From NCBI GenBank assembly GCA_035772785.1, contig JAOCPU010000036.1:124001-188000 (forward strand): a DNA stretch of 64,000 nt, given 5' to 3'. This DNA comes from Phlebiopsis flavidoalba (Eukaryota; Basidiomycota; Agaricomycetes; Polyporales; Phanerochaetaceae). The translations under genes were made by a program, and so were the position numbers. Under the pieces are notes generated by a model. The model saw only the letters and a list, made by a program, of their open reading frames with translations. It did no database searches and was not told where the DNA came from. Below, in pieces: positions 1-11,655 of the stretch; position 1 is the stretch's first letter, and every line of letters starts with the position of its first letter.

Positions 1-1454
1 GCGGTCCGAGGACCAGTGCATGAAGTGTGCAACAGTGTATTATGATTACAATGAAGCGGCATCTAGAGGGAAGACGTACAAAGCTATTGAGCGCGTCGGC
101 GGAACAACGCCCATCGTTCAGAACGAACACCGATGATACCATAGCACCCGTTGCAGCAGTCTCCAAGCAGGAAACGCACTCCTCTTGGCGGAGAAGTGAT
201 CCAGAGTATAGCCAGGTGTGTGAACGTATTGTCCCATGTCAAGTGACAGAATTACTCGTTCGGTAATGCCGCTGGCCAGAGAGGGACATTAGAGTGCAAC
301 AGGCAGGCGCCTGCGCCGTCAGCCGGCAATTGAGACCTGAGCATATGCCGAGTATGTCTTCCAAGCGGTGTGTGATGCGAGCACTGTACGATGCCTCGTT
401 TTAAGCGCATCTTGGGGGGATGCAACTCTACAGACACCGGACGGGTGCGCCCTGCACATCAAGACGGCTGCTGAGGACCCCCCTTCTGGCTCCACGGCTT
501 AGTTGAGCAGCCTCCCTCGTGGGCGAGTGACCCTCCACCATTCCCGCTGTCAGCACCCTGTGCCAGAGCGATTCCAAGCGGTGCGTTTTCTGCAATCCTG
601 CGATCAATGATTGGCAGCCGCCGGGCTGGGTTCGTCCCTCGTGTGCCTTCCATGTCAAAGTCCCAACGTCCGCGGTCTCAGCCAACAGGCCAGCTCCGAG
701 CAGGACCACTCACACCCCTGCGCGGAGTCGGACACGCAGACGGCCGGGTGCCATACGTACGGGGGTTGTGTTGTGTGTACTACAAATTCATTGTCGTGTC
801 TAGTGGACAGCGTAGTGCCTGCCAGTGGAGATTGCACCGTCGGCCATGCCAGGGCGCGCCTCGCCGATTCCCAGCAAAGCAGGGCCCGGGCCGTTCACGC
901 GTTCGCAGGCGGCACCAGCTGGCCACCCATGCGAGGCGGCCCGCGTCCCGCACCGCCGCGGTGCGAACCTGCGAACCCGAATGAGGGGACGTCAGGTCGA
1001 CCCGGGCGTCGATGGGGCCATCGGGAGGGTGCGTCTTCGCCTCCACTGGACAGGCTGCCCACCCCAGCAGAAGCGTCGGTGAGCCCAGCACGCCGGCGCA
1101 AACCACAAGCCTCGACAGATGCAAATAACCACCAATGGTGGCACCGGCCTGCCTCTTTTATCCACACCGCCATGGCTCACTCGGATCGGGCATCTGCACT
1201 AACCCTCCCGGCTGTAGCCCGTGTGTCGCTGCCACCCAATAAGCACCGGTGCGGGGGGTCTGATGGCGGATCCGCACAGACCTTCCTCATAAGTCTTAAT
1301 GGAATGTGTGCCGACTATATCCGCAGTCGCACCCGCCTCTCCACTAATCCAATTCAGTAACCTGCTCGGCTAATTCGCGACGTGCTGCAGCGCGTGTGAT
1401 ATCTACACGGGTCGCGAGCTCGTTAGCCGCGGGAGGAAGTCATCGGGATGGCCC
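1..1454. other. Unassigned left edge
   Basis: No gene is recognised here. Both strands have overlapping open frames of 60-250 codons, the usual effect of GC-rich sequence. One minus-strand frame (about 1124 down to 780) begins with a hydrophobic stretch that could be a signal peptide, but what follows matches no family I know. It may be a broken secreted-protein gene or chance. Confidence 0.3.
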
Positions 1455-2543
1455 TCAAGGACATGTGGTGACTTCCCAATCGGTCACGAGAGCTGTCAAT
1501 TAGAGCAAGTCAGCGCACCGACATTCAGTCACAGGAACCTAGGGGCAGATGAGGATATCCTACCTTCGTCAAGGCTATCTAGGTGCGCCATCTCGTCTTC
1601 GAGTTAGCTCAAAAGTCGTAGAGCTGTACATTGGCCGCAATTCAGCTCTTCGCGACGACGCTTTGGGGATGGGGATGAAGCCCTAGTCCATTTAATTTAG
1701 TCATGATTTGAAATCGTATATGTCAAAAACAAACCTTCTGAATCGAATATCTAAGAAGAACCTGGGCGGGTTTGTTGTTGTACTTCTCATGCTAGGCTTG
1801 TGCATTAGAGGGGCTGCCGGAACCGGAGCCCGCGCTACTAGTGGTCCCCAGGCCTGGCCACAGGTCAGATTGGCGATGAGCTGGCAGGCGCAATAGAGCA
1901 ATCGCTGGATTACCTCCAAAGCTATGTCCGGCGTGTTTCTCACACATGCCGACGATGTCCCCCCCGGTGCGGGTCATGAAAGGATGGAGATCCACCTGCA
2001 AGTCAGTATTAGCCACGTCTGCCCCGCAATCCAGAAGCATACCAGCTCCGCACGACTGGTTGATAGTCGGGAATCCGTCTCGACACTCTGATCCAGCATT
2101 TCCTGCAGATGGGCGCTCTAACCCCGTAGTTGCTCACGACCAATGCTTCGTACTTTGCCTTGACGCTTGGGCCTCGACACAGGCCCCTCCAGCACTCTTT
2201 TCCGCTTGCTCTGGGCCTCCGGAGTTGCCGAATGAAGTAGATATAGATCGATGTATGCCAAACCGCAGGCCTTAATGTTGAAGCGGGTCGATCTTCTCGA
2301 GGGTGTCCTCGTAGGAGGACATTTGTCATGAGTTTTGTTGTGTAGAAGATCTTCGGGACCGAGGAATGTTTGCATCCTTTATAAATTGACGGATTGGTGT
2401 CACCGCATTCCCTTTTCGTTGTAGTACCATGTCGCAGAGTCCTGCAACCAGGTTGAATATCTGCGACCTGAATATTGTTTGGCACTGATCACGCACGATA
2501 TGACGTATTCCAGTCTAGTCCGATCTTTGAAGGTGATTGTCAT
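1455..2543 (-). CDS. Aldo-keto reductase
   Basis: NADPH-dependent aldo-keto reductase of the 2,5-diketogluconate reductase/GCY1 type, a cytosolic (alpha/beta)8 barrel reducing aldehydes and ketones. Family blocks appear in order across shifting frames: YYNEKECGD (catalytic Tyr region), FYTTKLMTN (catalytic Lys), DLYLLHS (catalytic His), QGKVRSIG, VSNYGV, DLHPFMTRT, DIVGMCEKH, QPAQVLLRYS, IPIPK, and a C-terminal VTDWEVT. Two introns are visible near the 3' end, one after the RYSIQKG block and one just before the last exon. The start is the ATG opening MTITFK; the stop follows the TDWEVT block. Several single-base shifts break the frame, but all catalytic blocks survive, so the gene is probably intact in the organism. 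It diverges from the AA14 gene to its right. The exact substrate cannot be told. Confidence 0.85.
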
Positions 2544-3585
2544 AAGTACGAAGTCATCTTATAGTATATCATACAATGTACCTCGAGGGCCCATCGAAGA
2601 GCGCTTCTTTTACGCGCTGCCTTCTAGTTCATAAGCTACCTAATGGGGTAACTGGATTATAATCACTGTCCCTTCTCAGGGGACAAAGGCAATATAGTTC
2701 AAATACCAAAGCCGACAATGGGAATTTTAACACCAATCGTGCAGCTATGTGATCCTTAATGACATGCATAGTACTCACTATGCGGAGATAAGAACGCACC
2801 TTCTTCGTGGATTGGAGAGTGAAAATGCCATATCACTTCTATTGCGCTTCTCGACTACAAGACTGTCTGAACTCTATTAGAGATCAAAGGATGTGTAGCG
2901 ACGGGTATGTAGATTGTCCTTTGTTGGTTACGGAACCTTGGGAGGTCTGTAGCCATGATTGCTTTCTAACACTCATGCACACACTGGAGGTAGGGTCACT
3001 CTAAGGACTTTTTAGCAGGGACAGCGTGCGTTGAAGGCGAATGATGGCAGGTCGTGCTGTCAACCTTTTGCCACCACTGGCATCATAGCGCTCCATATTT
3101 TGCGCCTGTTTTGTCCGGTGAGAGACGGTCCTACCCTCAAGCGGTCATTAATATGCCGGGCGCCCACACGACTTGCAGTCCTGCCAGCAATATGGCACTC
3201 GCAGCTGATATGCACTGCGTTGTCCGGCCGTGCGACCATCCATCGGCATGCAAATATTAATTGCTTGGATATGCCACAGTGCCGGCCACGCGAATGCTAC
3301 TCTACCACGGTAGTCGCTTACAGCGCAGCTACGTATTGTACTGCTCGCCTGTGTCAAACTGCCATCTGAAAGAAAATAGAGTGCGCAAAAGACGGTTCTT
3401 ATTGACCTGGCCCTCAGGAACTCTACATTTAATGCTCAAGGCCTAAGGAGTGACCGTGGTTTAGTACGTTGCTCCTGTCACACCCCTCGGGGTCGGGATA
3501 CTACACCTTCAAAATACCTTCCGTCAGAGTCGACTCTATCCTGTATCTTTTCTCGTTTACTCCCTTGACTCCCCCTGCTTCACAG
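2544..3585. other. Divergent intergenic region, AKR / AA14
   Basis: About 1 kb lies between two divergently transcribed genes and should hold both promoters. It is more AT-rich than its flanks. Short plus-strand frames at about 2807-3004 and 3031-3369 have no recognisable content. I found no convincing TATA box close to either start. Confidence 0.4.
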
Positions 3586-5510
3586 ATGTTATTCCTGGCG
3601 CTGATAATTCTTCACCGTCTTCAAAGCTTGCTTTTTACGACAGCTCGGGCTAATGTACTGTACAGTCCACATGTCTTTAAGCTTGCCAAGCCCGTCTGGG
3701 AAATGTTAGAATAGGCGATATGCGAACACGTCGAGTGGGGTTCAACGTCACTGACAAAATCCTACTGTTTATGATAAACGGCCTGTCGCTCCTGCTCATG
3801 GCCATGCCCTTCAACCAATGGGTGGTTCCACAACCATCGTGTACCATCCCCCTCATGACGGCGATTCTTTGAACTCCCGGGCGCGGGGAAGACGCTCACC
3901 ACGGAGCGGCCTGCAACAAAGGCGCCACAACATGGTTCACTCTTCCTGAGGGCGGTGTCTATCCGCGATCCGAACAATCCCAACGACCCGTGCCCGGATC
4001 TGACAGTGATGCGGAATGGCGACACGACGGCTATTCAACGAACCTTCGGATGCTCCCGGCAATCTGCTACGAGAGGTGTCACGCAGATCAAGGCCGGCAG
4101 GACCTTCACAGTTTTCAGTGTAATCAGACGTGCGGTGGACCCGGTTAACGACTTCAGGTCCCGCTGCTCAATGCCGCGGCCCACCCGTTGGGGTGTATTG
4201 TGCCTGGTTCTGGAATCCACTACTCCGGACCGCGTGAGGCGAGCCAAAGGATGTTTTGGTGTATGTTTTATACCCTTTATGAGTACTGACGGATGTCATC
4301 AAGTACGATATGAAAACGGGCTTTTAGATGTAACGTGCAACGGGTAGTTCTTCCAACGTGGCCTCGCAACCCCCTCAGCTCGCTAGACGTTGTGGAGCGG
4401 AATCCCGCCATAACACAATAAGATGCAGGCATCTCCCGGTAACTGTACCTACGGTGCGAAGCAGCCATTCTACTGGTTCCAGCAAGAGCAGAATAACCGT
4501 ACGTCAATTCGTCGATATCTGAGATGAGGGGCAACGTTGTATTTGAATGTCTCAATCAGCATGTTTGAGGGCACAATACTCCCTCCAAGATACTTGGACA
4601 TGCGTACAACTTCAAGGACGGCGCTCAAGATGACATTCTTCCAGAATTCATACCCCCCCCCACTCCGGCAATCCCTCACCTTCTCCCAACTCTACTGTCG
4701 TGCCTACCGCTGTTGCGTTTGGTGATGCTGCACCCTGCAGCTGAGCCTACGACTTCGTCAAGGTCAGCCGTCAGTTCCTCATCCCCAATCCCCCATCTTC
4801 CTCAGCTATCCCAAGTGTATCATCGTGCTGCTGGCCAGTCCTCGTCGGCGCCTGCTTCCACCGTGATGTCCACTGTCACTGCTACTGTCGTTAGCACGGC
4901 AACCGTGACACAATCTGCACCCTGCCTCAGCTGTCTCTTCGGCCGCTTCGCCTACCAGCACCAGCACTGTCGTCGTCTATGTCACTGTGACGGCCAGCGG
5001 CTCGGATGACGCCTCCTCATCTCATACTTTCTCATCCACATCGTACCATCTACGAGACTGTGATAGCCCCAGGTTACTGAAACTGCCTCTATTGCACACT
5101 CTGCTTCTGCTTCTGCCTCTGTCGACAACGTTCCGTGTCGCCAATTCCACCATTGACACCGATCGCGTCGCGTGTTTGTGCAATTCGATTAGCGTGGAAT
5201 CACCCTCCTCTGCCGCTCCGTCAGCTACCTCCAGTGCATCCAGCAACATGTGGTATGTCCTTTCCTTTTTTGGCTGTGCCATGTCTAGTGCGAAGACTCA
5301 ACTAACTCTCTATCCTCTGCCAGCAAACGTGGTTCGTCATCGCTTGCTTCCTAAAGCGCGACCATCACGTCCAAAGCCAAACGCTTCACATCTGTGCCCG
5401 GCTTGCATAGTTACAGAAAGCTGAAGAACACGGTCGGCTCTTTGGAATCCCTTCTAAACCGTGCTGCGTCACGTAGATTTGGATTCTTTGATACCCCCAG
5501 GTCTGAGTGA
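3586..5510 (+). CDS. AA14 lytic polysaccharide monooxygenase (copy 1)
   Basis: Secreted copper enzyme of CAZy family AA14, known from wood-decay basidiomycetes, where it oxidatively cleaves xylan coating cellulose. The start opens a hydrophobic signal peptide (MLFLALIILHRLQSLL), followed by NVLYSPHVF at the expected mature N-terminus. Further AA14 blocks are readable over the frame shifts: MPFNQWWFHNHR (about 3805-3840), PPHDGDFFELPAGGK, CNKGATTWF, FTVFSVNQTC, CAWFW, CTYGAKQPFYWFQQEQNN (about 4444-4497), MFEGT..PPRYLD and GAQDDIF. A Ser/Thr-rich tail from about 4700 includes runs such as STVMSTVTATVV. After an intron at about 5250-5322 comes a basic end finishing RRFGFFDTPRSE. Residue 1 should be the copper-binding His, but the text reads Arg (TARANV). 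With the local error rate this may be a miscall. A second copy lies near 21.4-23.1 kb on the other strand. Confidence 0.85.
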
Positions 5511-5812
5511 ACCATGTGTATTTTTTCGACTTTCTTGTAGCGATAATATCCCCATCTGTATGACCGCGTAATCTACCTGTATAATCCTTGTCTTATTCAG
5601 CGTACGAATTGCTACTGGCTGAATCACCTCGACTCGAAATGGACCCGAATGTATGACGGAGACGGCTCATGCGGTACCGGTATATCTCGATGGGCGCTTG
5701 TGGATGGAACTGAGAACCAGGTTGTGTTTAGCTTTGCTCCTCGACCTCCAACCCACGTTGCGCGTCGAGGTCGTATTATCACTCTCCTTGCTTTCTTGCT
5801 CTTCTGAACACC

Positions 5813-8569
5813 ATGCCTCGTGAGATCATCAACGTGCAAGTAAGCATCGACGTCTTTTCGCGCTGGGTCCGGGTCACACCTAATGAGCTGTTGTCAATTG
5901 CAGGCGGGCCAGGTTAGTGGTCGTTGTAGTCGCTGCAGCACGCCCAATCGCCCAGATTGATCCAATTTACCTCTTATAGGCTAACCAAGTGGTAACCAAG
6001 TGGGAGAGAGCTTCTGGCGAATGCTACTTGCTGAGCACGGACTGGACGAGTCTGGGGTAAGTCAACTGTCATTTATGCGCGCGCCTGGTGCTAATGGTGT
6101 GATCACGCGTAGTTCTACGTGGGCAATGATCCTTTACAACTTGCTAGGGTCGGTGAAGTCATAACCTTTCGTATATAGAGGACACTGATCTCACTCTGTG
6201 TTAGGCCGAGGTCTACTTCACCGAAGTCGGATCGTCCGGTGAAGCCTCAAAATATGTCCACGCGTAGTGTCCAGATCGACCTGGAAGAGGGGTGTGTGCA
6301 ATCGCGCGTAGGCAGTAGTCGTACACGCTGTTACTGTCAAAACTGAACAATGGCGTAGATCCGCAGTGGGTGTCTCCTAGGCAAGCTGTTCCGTCCCGAT
6401 ACGTCTTGGCTGGTCAGGCGGGTGCCGGCAACAACTGGGCAAAGGTAAGCAACTCCCATTTGATTTGCGACGTCCCCCCCACCCCCCCTCCCTGGTCTGT
6501 TGAACTATCCCCATAGGGGTTTTACACCGAGGGTGCTGAGATGGTCGACCCCATTCTCGAAGTCGTCCGCAAGCAAAACCGAGGCTTGTGACGCGTTGCA
6601 GGGTTTCCAACTAATCCACTCTCTTGGAGGCGGCACGGGCCTCCGGTCTGGGGTCCCTGCTGCTGTCCAAATTCCGAGAAGTTGTGTCCATCTTTTCCAC
6701 CTATTCGTGGCCCCTCATGTGAATACTTCTAGGAAATTTCCCGATAGAATGCTTTGCAACATTCTCCATTTCTTCCGTCTCCCAAGGCAGGCAGTTTCTG
6801 TCTATCAAGCTGATTTATTAGTAACACTTCTTTGTAGGTCTCAGAGACGGTCGTAGAAGTAAGGAATTATTTTCTCACACCCGCTGAAGGCGCGCATTGA
6901 CGTTTTCGAACAGCCTTACAATGCTCTCCTTTCCATACATCAAACTCGTTGAGAACAGCGACCTGACTATGCTCATTGACAACGAAGCGCTGTATGTCTT
7001 TGTTTCCACTACCGTCTGTTGCCCGAGGCTTATTATATCATCTAGATATGAAATCACCCGCACGGTCTCTCAAAGTTAAGAGCACCCGAATTTGCTGACT
7101 TGAATACGGTAAGTTTAGAACCCTGTCACTACGGCATGCATGCGTCTTACTCAGACCGTAGCTGGTGGCACAAGTCATTGTGTGGTGTCAGCACACGAGT
7201 CTTCGGTTCCCCGGCCAGCTCAATGGGTGGGTAGGACTAACGTTTATCCCTGGGCACATCCCGCTGACTGTCCCCGCAGAGACCTCCGAAAGCTTCGGTC
7301 TGAAACCTGGTCCCGTTCCCCCGCGTAAGCATCTCCATTCGTCTGTATTTCAGTGATTTAACGACGGCGTTTTACAGCTGCACTTCTTGATGCCTAGTTA
7401 TGCGCCGTTTCTACAACCCCGCAGGATAAGCTTTCTTGCGGATGTCGGTGGCAGACCTCACACAAGCGTCCGTACTACAGGGTCCACACTGGGTTGTCAA
7501 TGTACTGATTTTTATGTCGGGTTTTCGATCGCAAGAATCTGCTGGTTGCCTGCGATCCCAGATTTCGGGTAAGTCGACATCCTTCCACCGTAAAACATTA
7601 TTCCCTAACCTGAACAATACCTTCAGCCGTTACCTCACCGCTGCCACCATCTTTAGGGCGCGATTTACATCTCGCGAGGTTAGTGTTTTTCTCCGAACTA
7701 TGCTACTCAGAAAACTCATTTTTGTACTGCGCTAGGCTGAAGGTGCGATTTTGCGAACAATCCTCTAAACTAGCCTTCCTCAATGACATTACACAGGTCA
7801 ACAGTAGCAGACTTGCAGCGCAAGAACTCTAGACCAAATTCGTAGGGCCTAGAGAGTGCGTGATTGTCGTGCGTGATAGGCGATTAACCTCACTTACGCC
7901 ACATCTCTGCCAGATGGGGGGATTCCCGAAACGTTCGGTCACGCTGTGCACCGTGCCGCCTGTCGGACAAACTCAGGTGTGCTCACCGCTTCACCCCTCG
8001 TGTGATCAAATAAAAGGGTTAAATCGTCTTCCAGTCCGCCACATGCTTAGCAAACTCGCCACCTGCTGTGCAAGAATTGTTTAAGCGCACCCTCTCCCAA
8101 GTACGTGCCGTATGACGTCTTGTTTTCTCGCCACTGATCACGCACTTTCTAGTTCGCCGCGATGTACAAGCGGTAAGTGCTGCGTTTTTCCAACATCAAC
8201 ATGTGCCGTTATTCACGATATTACTAACAGCTCGGCGTACCTGCATTGCTACACCGGCGAGGGCCTCCCTCCAGGACACGATTGGAATCTCATACAGAAG
8301 CCGAGAGTAACGCACATGACTTGATGTAAAGTTCGACTTTTTTTCTCCCTTCGTTTGTCGGACTGACCACGAGATTCGCAGTTAGTTCTGAGTACCAGCA
8401 GGTGAGACTGATGCACATGTATTTCCTCTGTGCACTTTTTACTGATCCACCGCATCAATCAGTACCAAGAAGCAACTATCGAGACCGAAGAGTTCGAAGA
8501 GTACGAACGGAACGGCGCGCCGAAATCGAAGAAGGGAAGAAAGAAGTCGTCTACGAAGACGAGCAATAA
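5813..8569 (+). CDS. Divergent beta-tubulin
   Basis: Beta-tubulin, the GTP-hydrolysing subunit of the microtubule alpha/beta dimer. The gene is split by many introns of roughly 50-80 bases. Blocks in order: MPREIINVQ then AGQ, ESFWRMLLAEHGLDESG, RSVQIDLEEGVCN, GAGNNWAK, GAEMVDPILEVVRK, DALQGFQLIHSLGGGTG (the tubulin signature), PDRM, LVENSDLTMLIDNEALY, TSLRFPGQLNG, LHFLMPSYAPF, KNLLVACDPRFG, RYLTAATIFR, QELFKRTLSQ, SAYLHCYTGEG and YQQYQEATIETEEFEEYE. The tail then reads on, after a one-base shift, to EIEEGKKEVVYEDEQ and a stop. Two oddities are the N-terminus MPREI instead of the canonical MREI, and a tail with extra Arg/Lys. Gamma-tubulin also begins MPREI, but the LVENSDLTMLIDNEAL and TSLRFPGQLNG blocks are beta-type. 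Agaricomycetes often carry divergent extra beta-tubulins. Frame breaks look like sequencing errors. Confidence 0.9.
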
Positions 8570-8970
8570 CGCGCCATTCTGTCTCTCCTTGCCGACTCTG
8601 CCGACTTTGATCTTTTACCCATTTACCATATATCCTAGGAATTGATGTTGACTACTGACACAACCGCGGGATTTTTACATGTCACATTTCTATACTTCCG
8701 AGCGCGACTTCTCACTAATGGAGCGCTTGATGTGGACTGTTGTGTTCGCTCATCCAATGACTAGCAACAACAAGCAGGATCATAGCAAGAAGTCTCGGAA
8801 ATTTTATACCTGTAAGTCAAGTGATTTTGATGCACTTGGATCACAGTGCACGGTCACGCTGCCGCCATGTTGATACGGTGGGAAATACTATATAGTATAT
8901 GGAACATATGATACACTACACCGTGGTGCACAGAGTACAGAAAGTTGATGAATTAGGTTCCGAAGGGAGT
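8570..8970. other. Convergent intergenic region
   Basis: About 400 bases lie between the convergent 3' ends of beta-tubulin and cyanase. Two short plus frames show nothing recognisable. It presumably holds both 3' UTRs. Confidence 0.4.
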
Positions 8971-9924
8971 TTACCACGTTGCGTAGGGTTAAGGAACTTG
9001 CCACTGTGCGGAGGAAAGAAAGTGAATGTGAGCACGGCAGACCACTCGGAGCATGAGAGTACGCACCGAACGTGAGAAGGAAGAAGCGGTCGCCTTTGGG
9101 GTCGGGCTTCCTCTCGACATGGACGTTGCAGTCAATCATGGAAATGATACCATCGCCAACCACTATGCATAGCCGGACCCTTCGTGAGAGACATTCTCAG
9201 ACGGGTTTAAAGGGGAGCCCTGCACATACCTTCTCGTGCACGACAGCCTATGCAGCGGAAGGACACCAGATTGGTTAACTGCTCGCGAGCGGTATTACGG
9301 TGGAAAGCTTACCTTAATGGCGTGGCCGTAGACGAGGACGCCCGAGAGAAGACATGATAATCAGACGGGGAGTGGTGTGCACCCTGGGAATCGAGCGCAC
9401 TAACCATCGTACAATCGATAAAGGACAGGATCGTAGGAGGCATTACATAGGGCCGAGTCCGCGACGCGGCCACCAATGGGGTCCGAGCTCGGCCTACACT
9501 CTACGAGATCCTGTTGGATCTCGAGCAGCATGGCACAGCTTCGAGATTGTCGTCTGGGGGTCATCTTCGCCTGAAGCACGGTTAATCAAGACGTGTGCTA
9601 AAGTAAAGGGGCCTGTCCGAACGTACCTGCGCGTAGAAGGCGGCGGCGACCCAAACTTCGTCACGTCCCGATAGCCTTGCCAATGGCCTCGAATGACAGT
9701 CCTGTGTTCAATAATGAGTTTAGTTCGTGGCGAGAAGTGGTTACGACGTGCCCTTCCTAGCCTTGGCTTCGATGAGCTGGGCACAGACGGAAGGGATGCC
9801 AGGAGTATGGCTCTCGGCAGTCGCGTTGACTCTCTGTACACCAGGGGTCAGGACAATAGTTTAATTAGGGGTCAGGACGGACGTGTGCACTGACCAAGGC
9901 GGATGCGCTGGACGGTGCGGCCAT
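8971..9924 (-). CDS. CYN1: Cyanate hydratase (cyanase)
   Basis: Cyanase decomposes cyanate with bicarbonate to ammonia and carbon dioxide, in the cytosol as a decamer. The start encodes MAAPSSASAL, then a GT..AG intron. Next come IPSVCAQLIEAKARKGT, EAIGKAIG, EVWVAAAFYAQ, HWWPRRGLGP, PPT, DPVLYRLYDG, VLVYGHAIK, AVVHEK, GDGIISMIDCNVHVERKP, PDPKGDR and a last exon ending GKFLPYATW plus stop. Introns interrupt after YRLYD, after HAIK, near VHEK and before the last exon. Catalytic Arg and Ser (Arg96 and Ser122 in the bacterial enzyme) are present in YRLY and GIIS. The catalytic Glu99 falls at an exon junction and reads Asp or Glu depending on one inserted T. Size is near the usual 150-160 residues. 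A TATA box lies about 75 bases upstream of the ATG. Confidence 0.92.
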
Positions 9925-9997
9925 TGCTGTTGAGTGGAGCTGGATGTGGATGGAGGTGAAGAGGAGGGGAATGCAGGTCACAAGGCGATGCTTGGAC

Positions 9998-10010
9998 CCA
10001 TTATATACCC
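9998..10010 (-). promoter_or_regulatory. TATA box of the cyanase gene
   Basis: On the minus strand the sequence reads GGGTATATAATGG, about 75 bases upstream of the cyanase ATG. That spacing suits a fungal core promoter with a short 5' leader. The assignment rests on motif and distance only. Confidence 0.5.
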
Positions 10011-10436
10011 TGCGAAAGATGAAGTTATTATGTTGCGTGTGTATGCTGAAGTGTAGTCACCCGATCGATCGTTGTGATCTGCGAAGGACCTCAGCGGTGG
10101 GCGCTCTACTCCCCGTGATCAAGCCAGGGGCCGGGCACAAGATCTGTGCTAAAGCTGCCAAAAGCCTTGCGAGGTCAGATAGATAAAGGCAAAGGTCGCT
10201 ATGAAACGGTCAGAGCATAGTCCAGCGATAGCAGGTCGAGCAAAAGATAAGACGACCTCGGAGTAAGAATAGTGGATCTCTACCTGACTCTAACCATTCC
10301 CAACGTCGTCGGACACTTGAGTGGAAGATAAGGAACACACAGACGAGCTCAGTTGTCGTAAGGCATGCACAAACGCGTACAGAGCTATCCACTTTTTGGT
10401 TACGTCGTGACCCGTAAGATCGCTCAAAGTCGGTGC

Positions 10437-11020
10437 CTAGCGGCTTCCACAGGTCCTTGGTCGCGTGCATCAGCTCGTAAAGCTGACCGATTTGCTCCGC
10501 AGACATCTAAAGGTTCACACGACATCAGTAATCCAGGATGTACGCGTGATATTCGGACATGGTTCCCTACCCTCTCAAGTAACGTCGGATCCAATTTCCG
10601 CCCAGTAAAACCCTTGTGAAGGGTCACTTGGTAGCTGATCAAGGTATATTTTCCACTCGGACAGAAACCCAATAACGTGAATTGTATTATCTACTTTCCG
10701 GTGGTTTCGGAACTCTACTCAGAAGCCGTAATAGTAACAAGTTTAGTTTCATGAAGGGAATCGAAAGCAACGCTGAGTGAGCGGGACGCACCGGCCTTGG
10801 ACGTAGACGTCGCCCAAGGAGCGCATGTCTGGAGGCAGCCGCCTGTGTGCTCGGAGGATATTACGATACAGTCTAGCCATATGCTCTCGAATCAGCCCGT
10901 GGCTAAAATTCGACCGGGGACGCACGGTAGAGGCGGAAGAAGTGCTGCCCTGGCTTGCTGCTGAAGAGTCAGCGGGGCTTTCGAAATCGACTCAGCCAGC
11001 CTTCGGAGAGTACTACGCAT
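10437..11020 (-). CDS. SDHAF3: Succinate dehydrogenase assembly factor 3 (ACN9/SDH7, LYR family)
   Basis: Small mitochondrial-matrix LYR-motif protein that helps mature the iron-sulfur subunit of complex II. The start [11 protein letters not shown] is basic and fits a presequence. The LYR triplet is readable near 10930. Blocks follow in family order: [20 protein letters not shown], then a short interruption, [28 protein letters not shown], and [18 protein letters not shown] followed by LWKP, which is normally close to the C-terminus. The frame as printed runs on another 200 bases, but a TAG one base out of frame just after WKP fits the expected length of about 120 residues better, so I end there. 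One intron likely lies between the DVY and GFLSEW blocks. The alternative end is near 10210. Confidence 0.85.
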
Positions 11021-11655
11021 TTCAAAGTGCTAAACTAAAAAACGACTCAATGATATGATCAAGGTAAAGATATTCGAACCTACGGATAGATGCAACTGCT
11101 GACGACGTTCACAAGCGCAGAAACGGATTGCTCGTCAACTGTTTGCTACTGTTTGTAGCCGGTCTTTCATTGGCGTCATCCCAAATGCACCTCGGAAGAA
11201 TCACGACTCTCCACAAGATTATGCAGAATTCAACACCAGTTCTGACTACGCCTTACTGATCCCATTATACGAGCAGGGGGAGGGCCCGAGTAGCCCAAAA
11301 CAGCTCGTGTGCAGCATTGAACCTAGACAGACCACCCGAAGCACACAGCGCCGCCCTCCTCCCACTCAGTCCTCCTTGGCTCGCGACGCCTCATTTGCAC
11401 CTCACGATACGTCGCACGGCAAGTCACCTGGTGTCGAAGAGGGCCCACCACGATAAGGGGCGACGAAGTAGCGTACGCGCATTACGCGCATTATTGCGTC
11501 TGGGTCGGTATCGACACAGGACTGTTGGCGCAAGTCCGGACGCGACGTCTACTAAGCCTGAGCAACACGTCGATCAATGCATAGGAAGGGACCACACACC
11601 AGTTCGCGCCGCGCGGACAAGGGGGTTTAATCGTTGGCTCGGCGAGATAACCCAT
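11021..11655. other. Unassigned region between SDHAF3 and DUF4604 genes
   Basis: About 630 bases hold the SDHAF3 promoter and the DUF4604 3' end. A plus-strand frame of 120 codons (11317-11679) crosses it but resembles nothing I know and overlaps the end of the DUF4604 gene. I see no supported gene. Confidence 0.35.

Noticed and set aside
611..1360. 249-codon plus-strand open frame near the left edge
   Set aside because: Low-complexity composition without any family resemblance, overlapped by equally long minus frames; typical of GC-rich DNA.
2680..2720. tRNA-like T-loop string (tagttcaaatacc)
   Set aside because: No matching acceptor, D or anticodon arms could be built around it.
5813..8569. 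Reading the tubulin gene as gamma-tubulin because of MPREI
   Set aside because: The LVENSDLTMLIDNEAL, TSLRFPGQLNG and acidic C-terminal blocks are beta-type.
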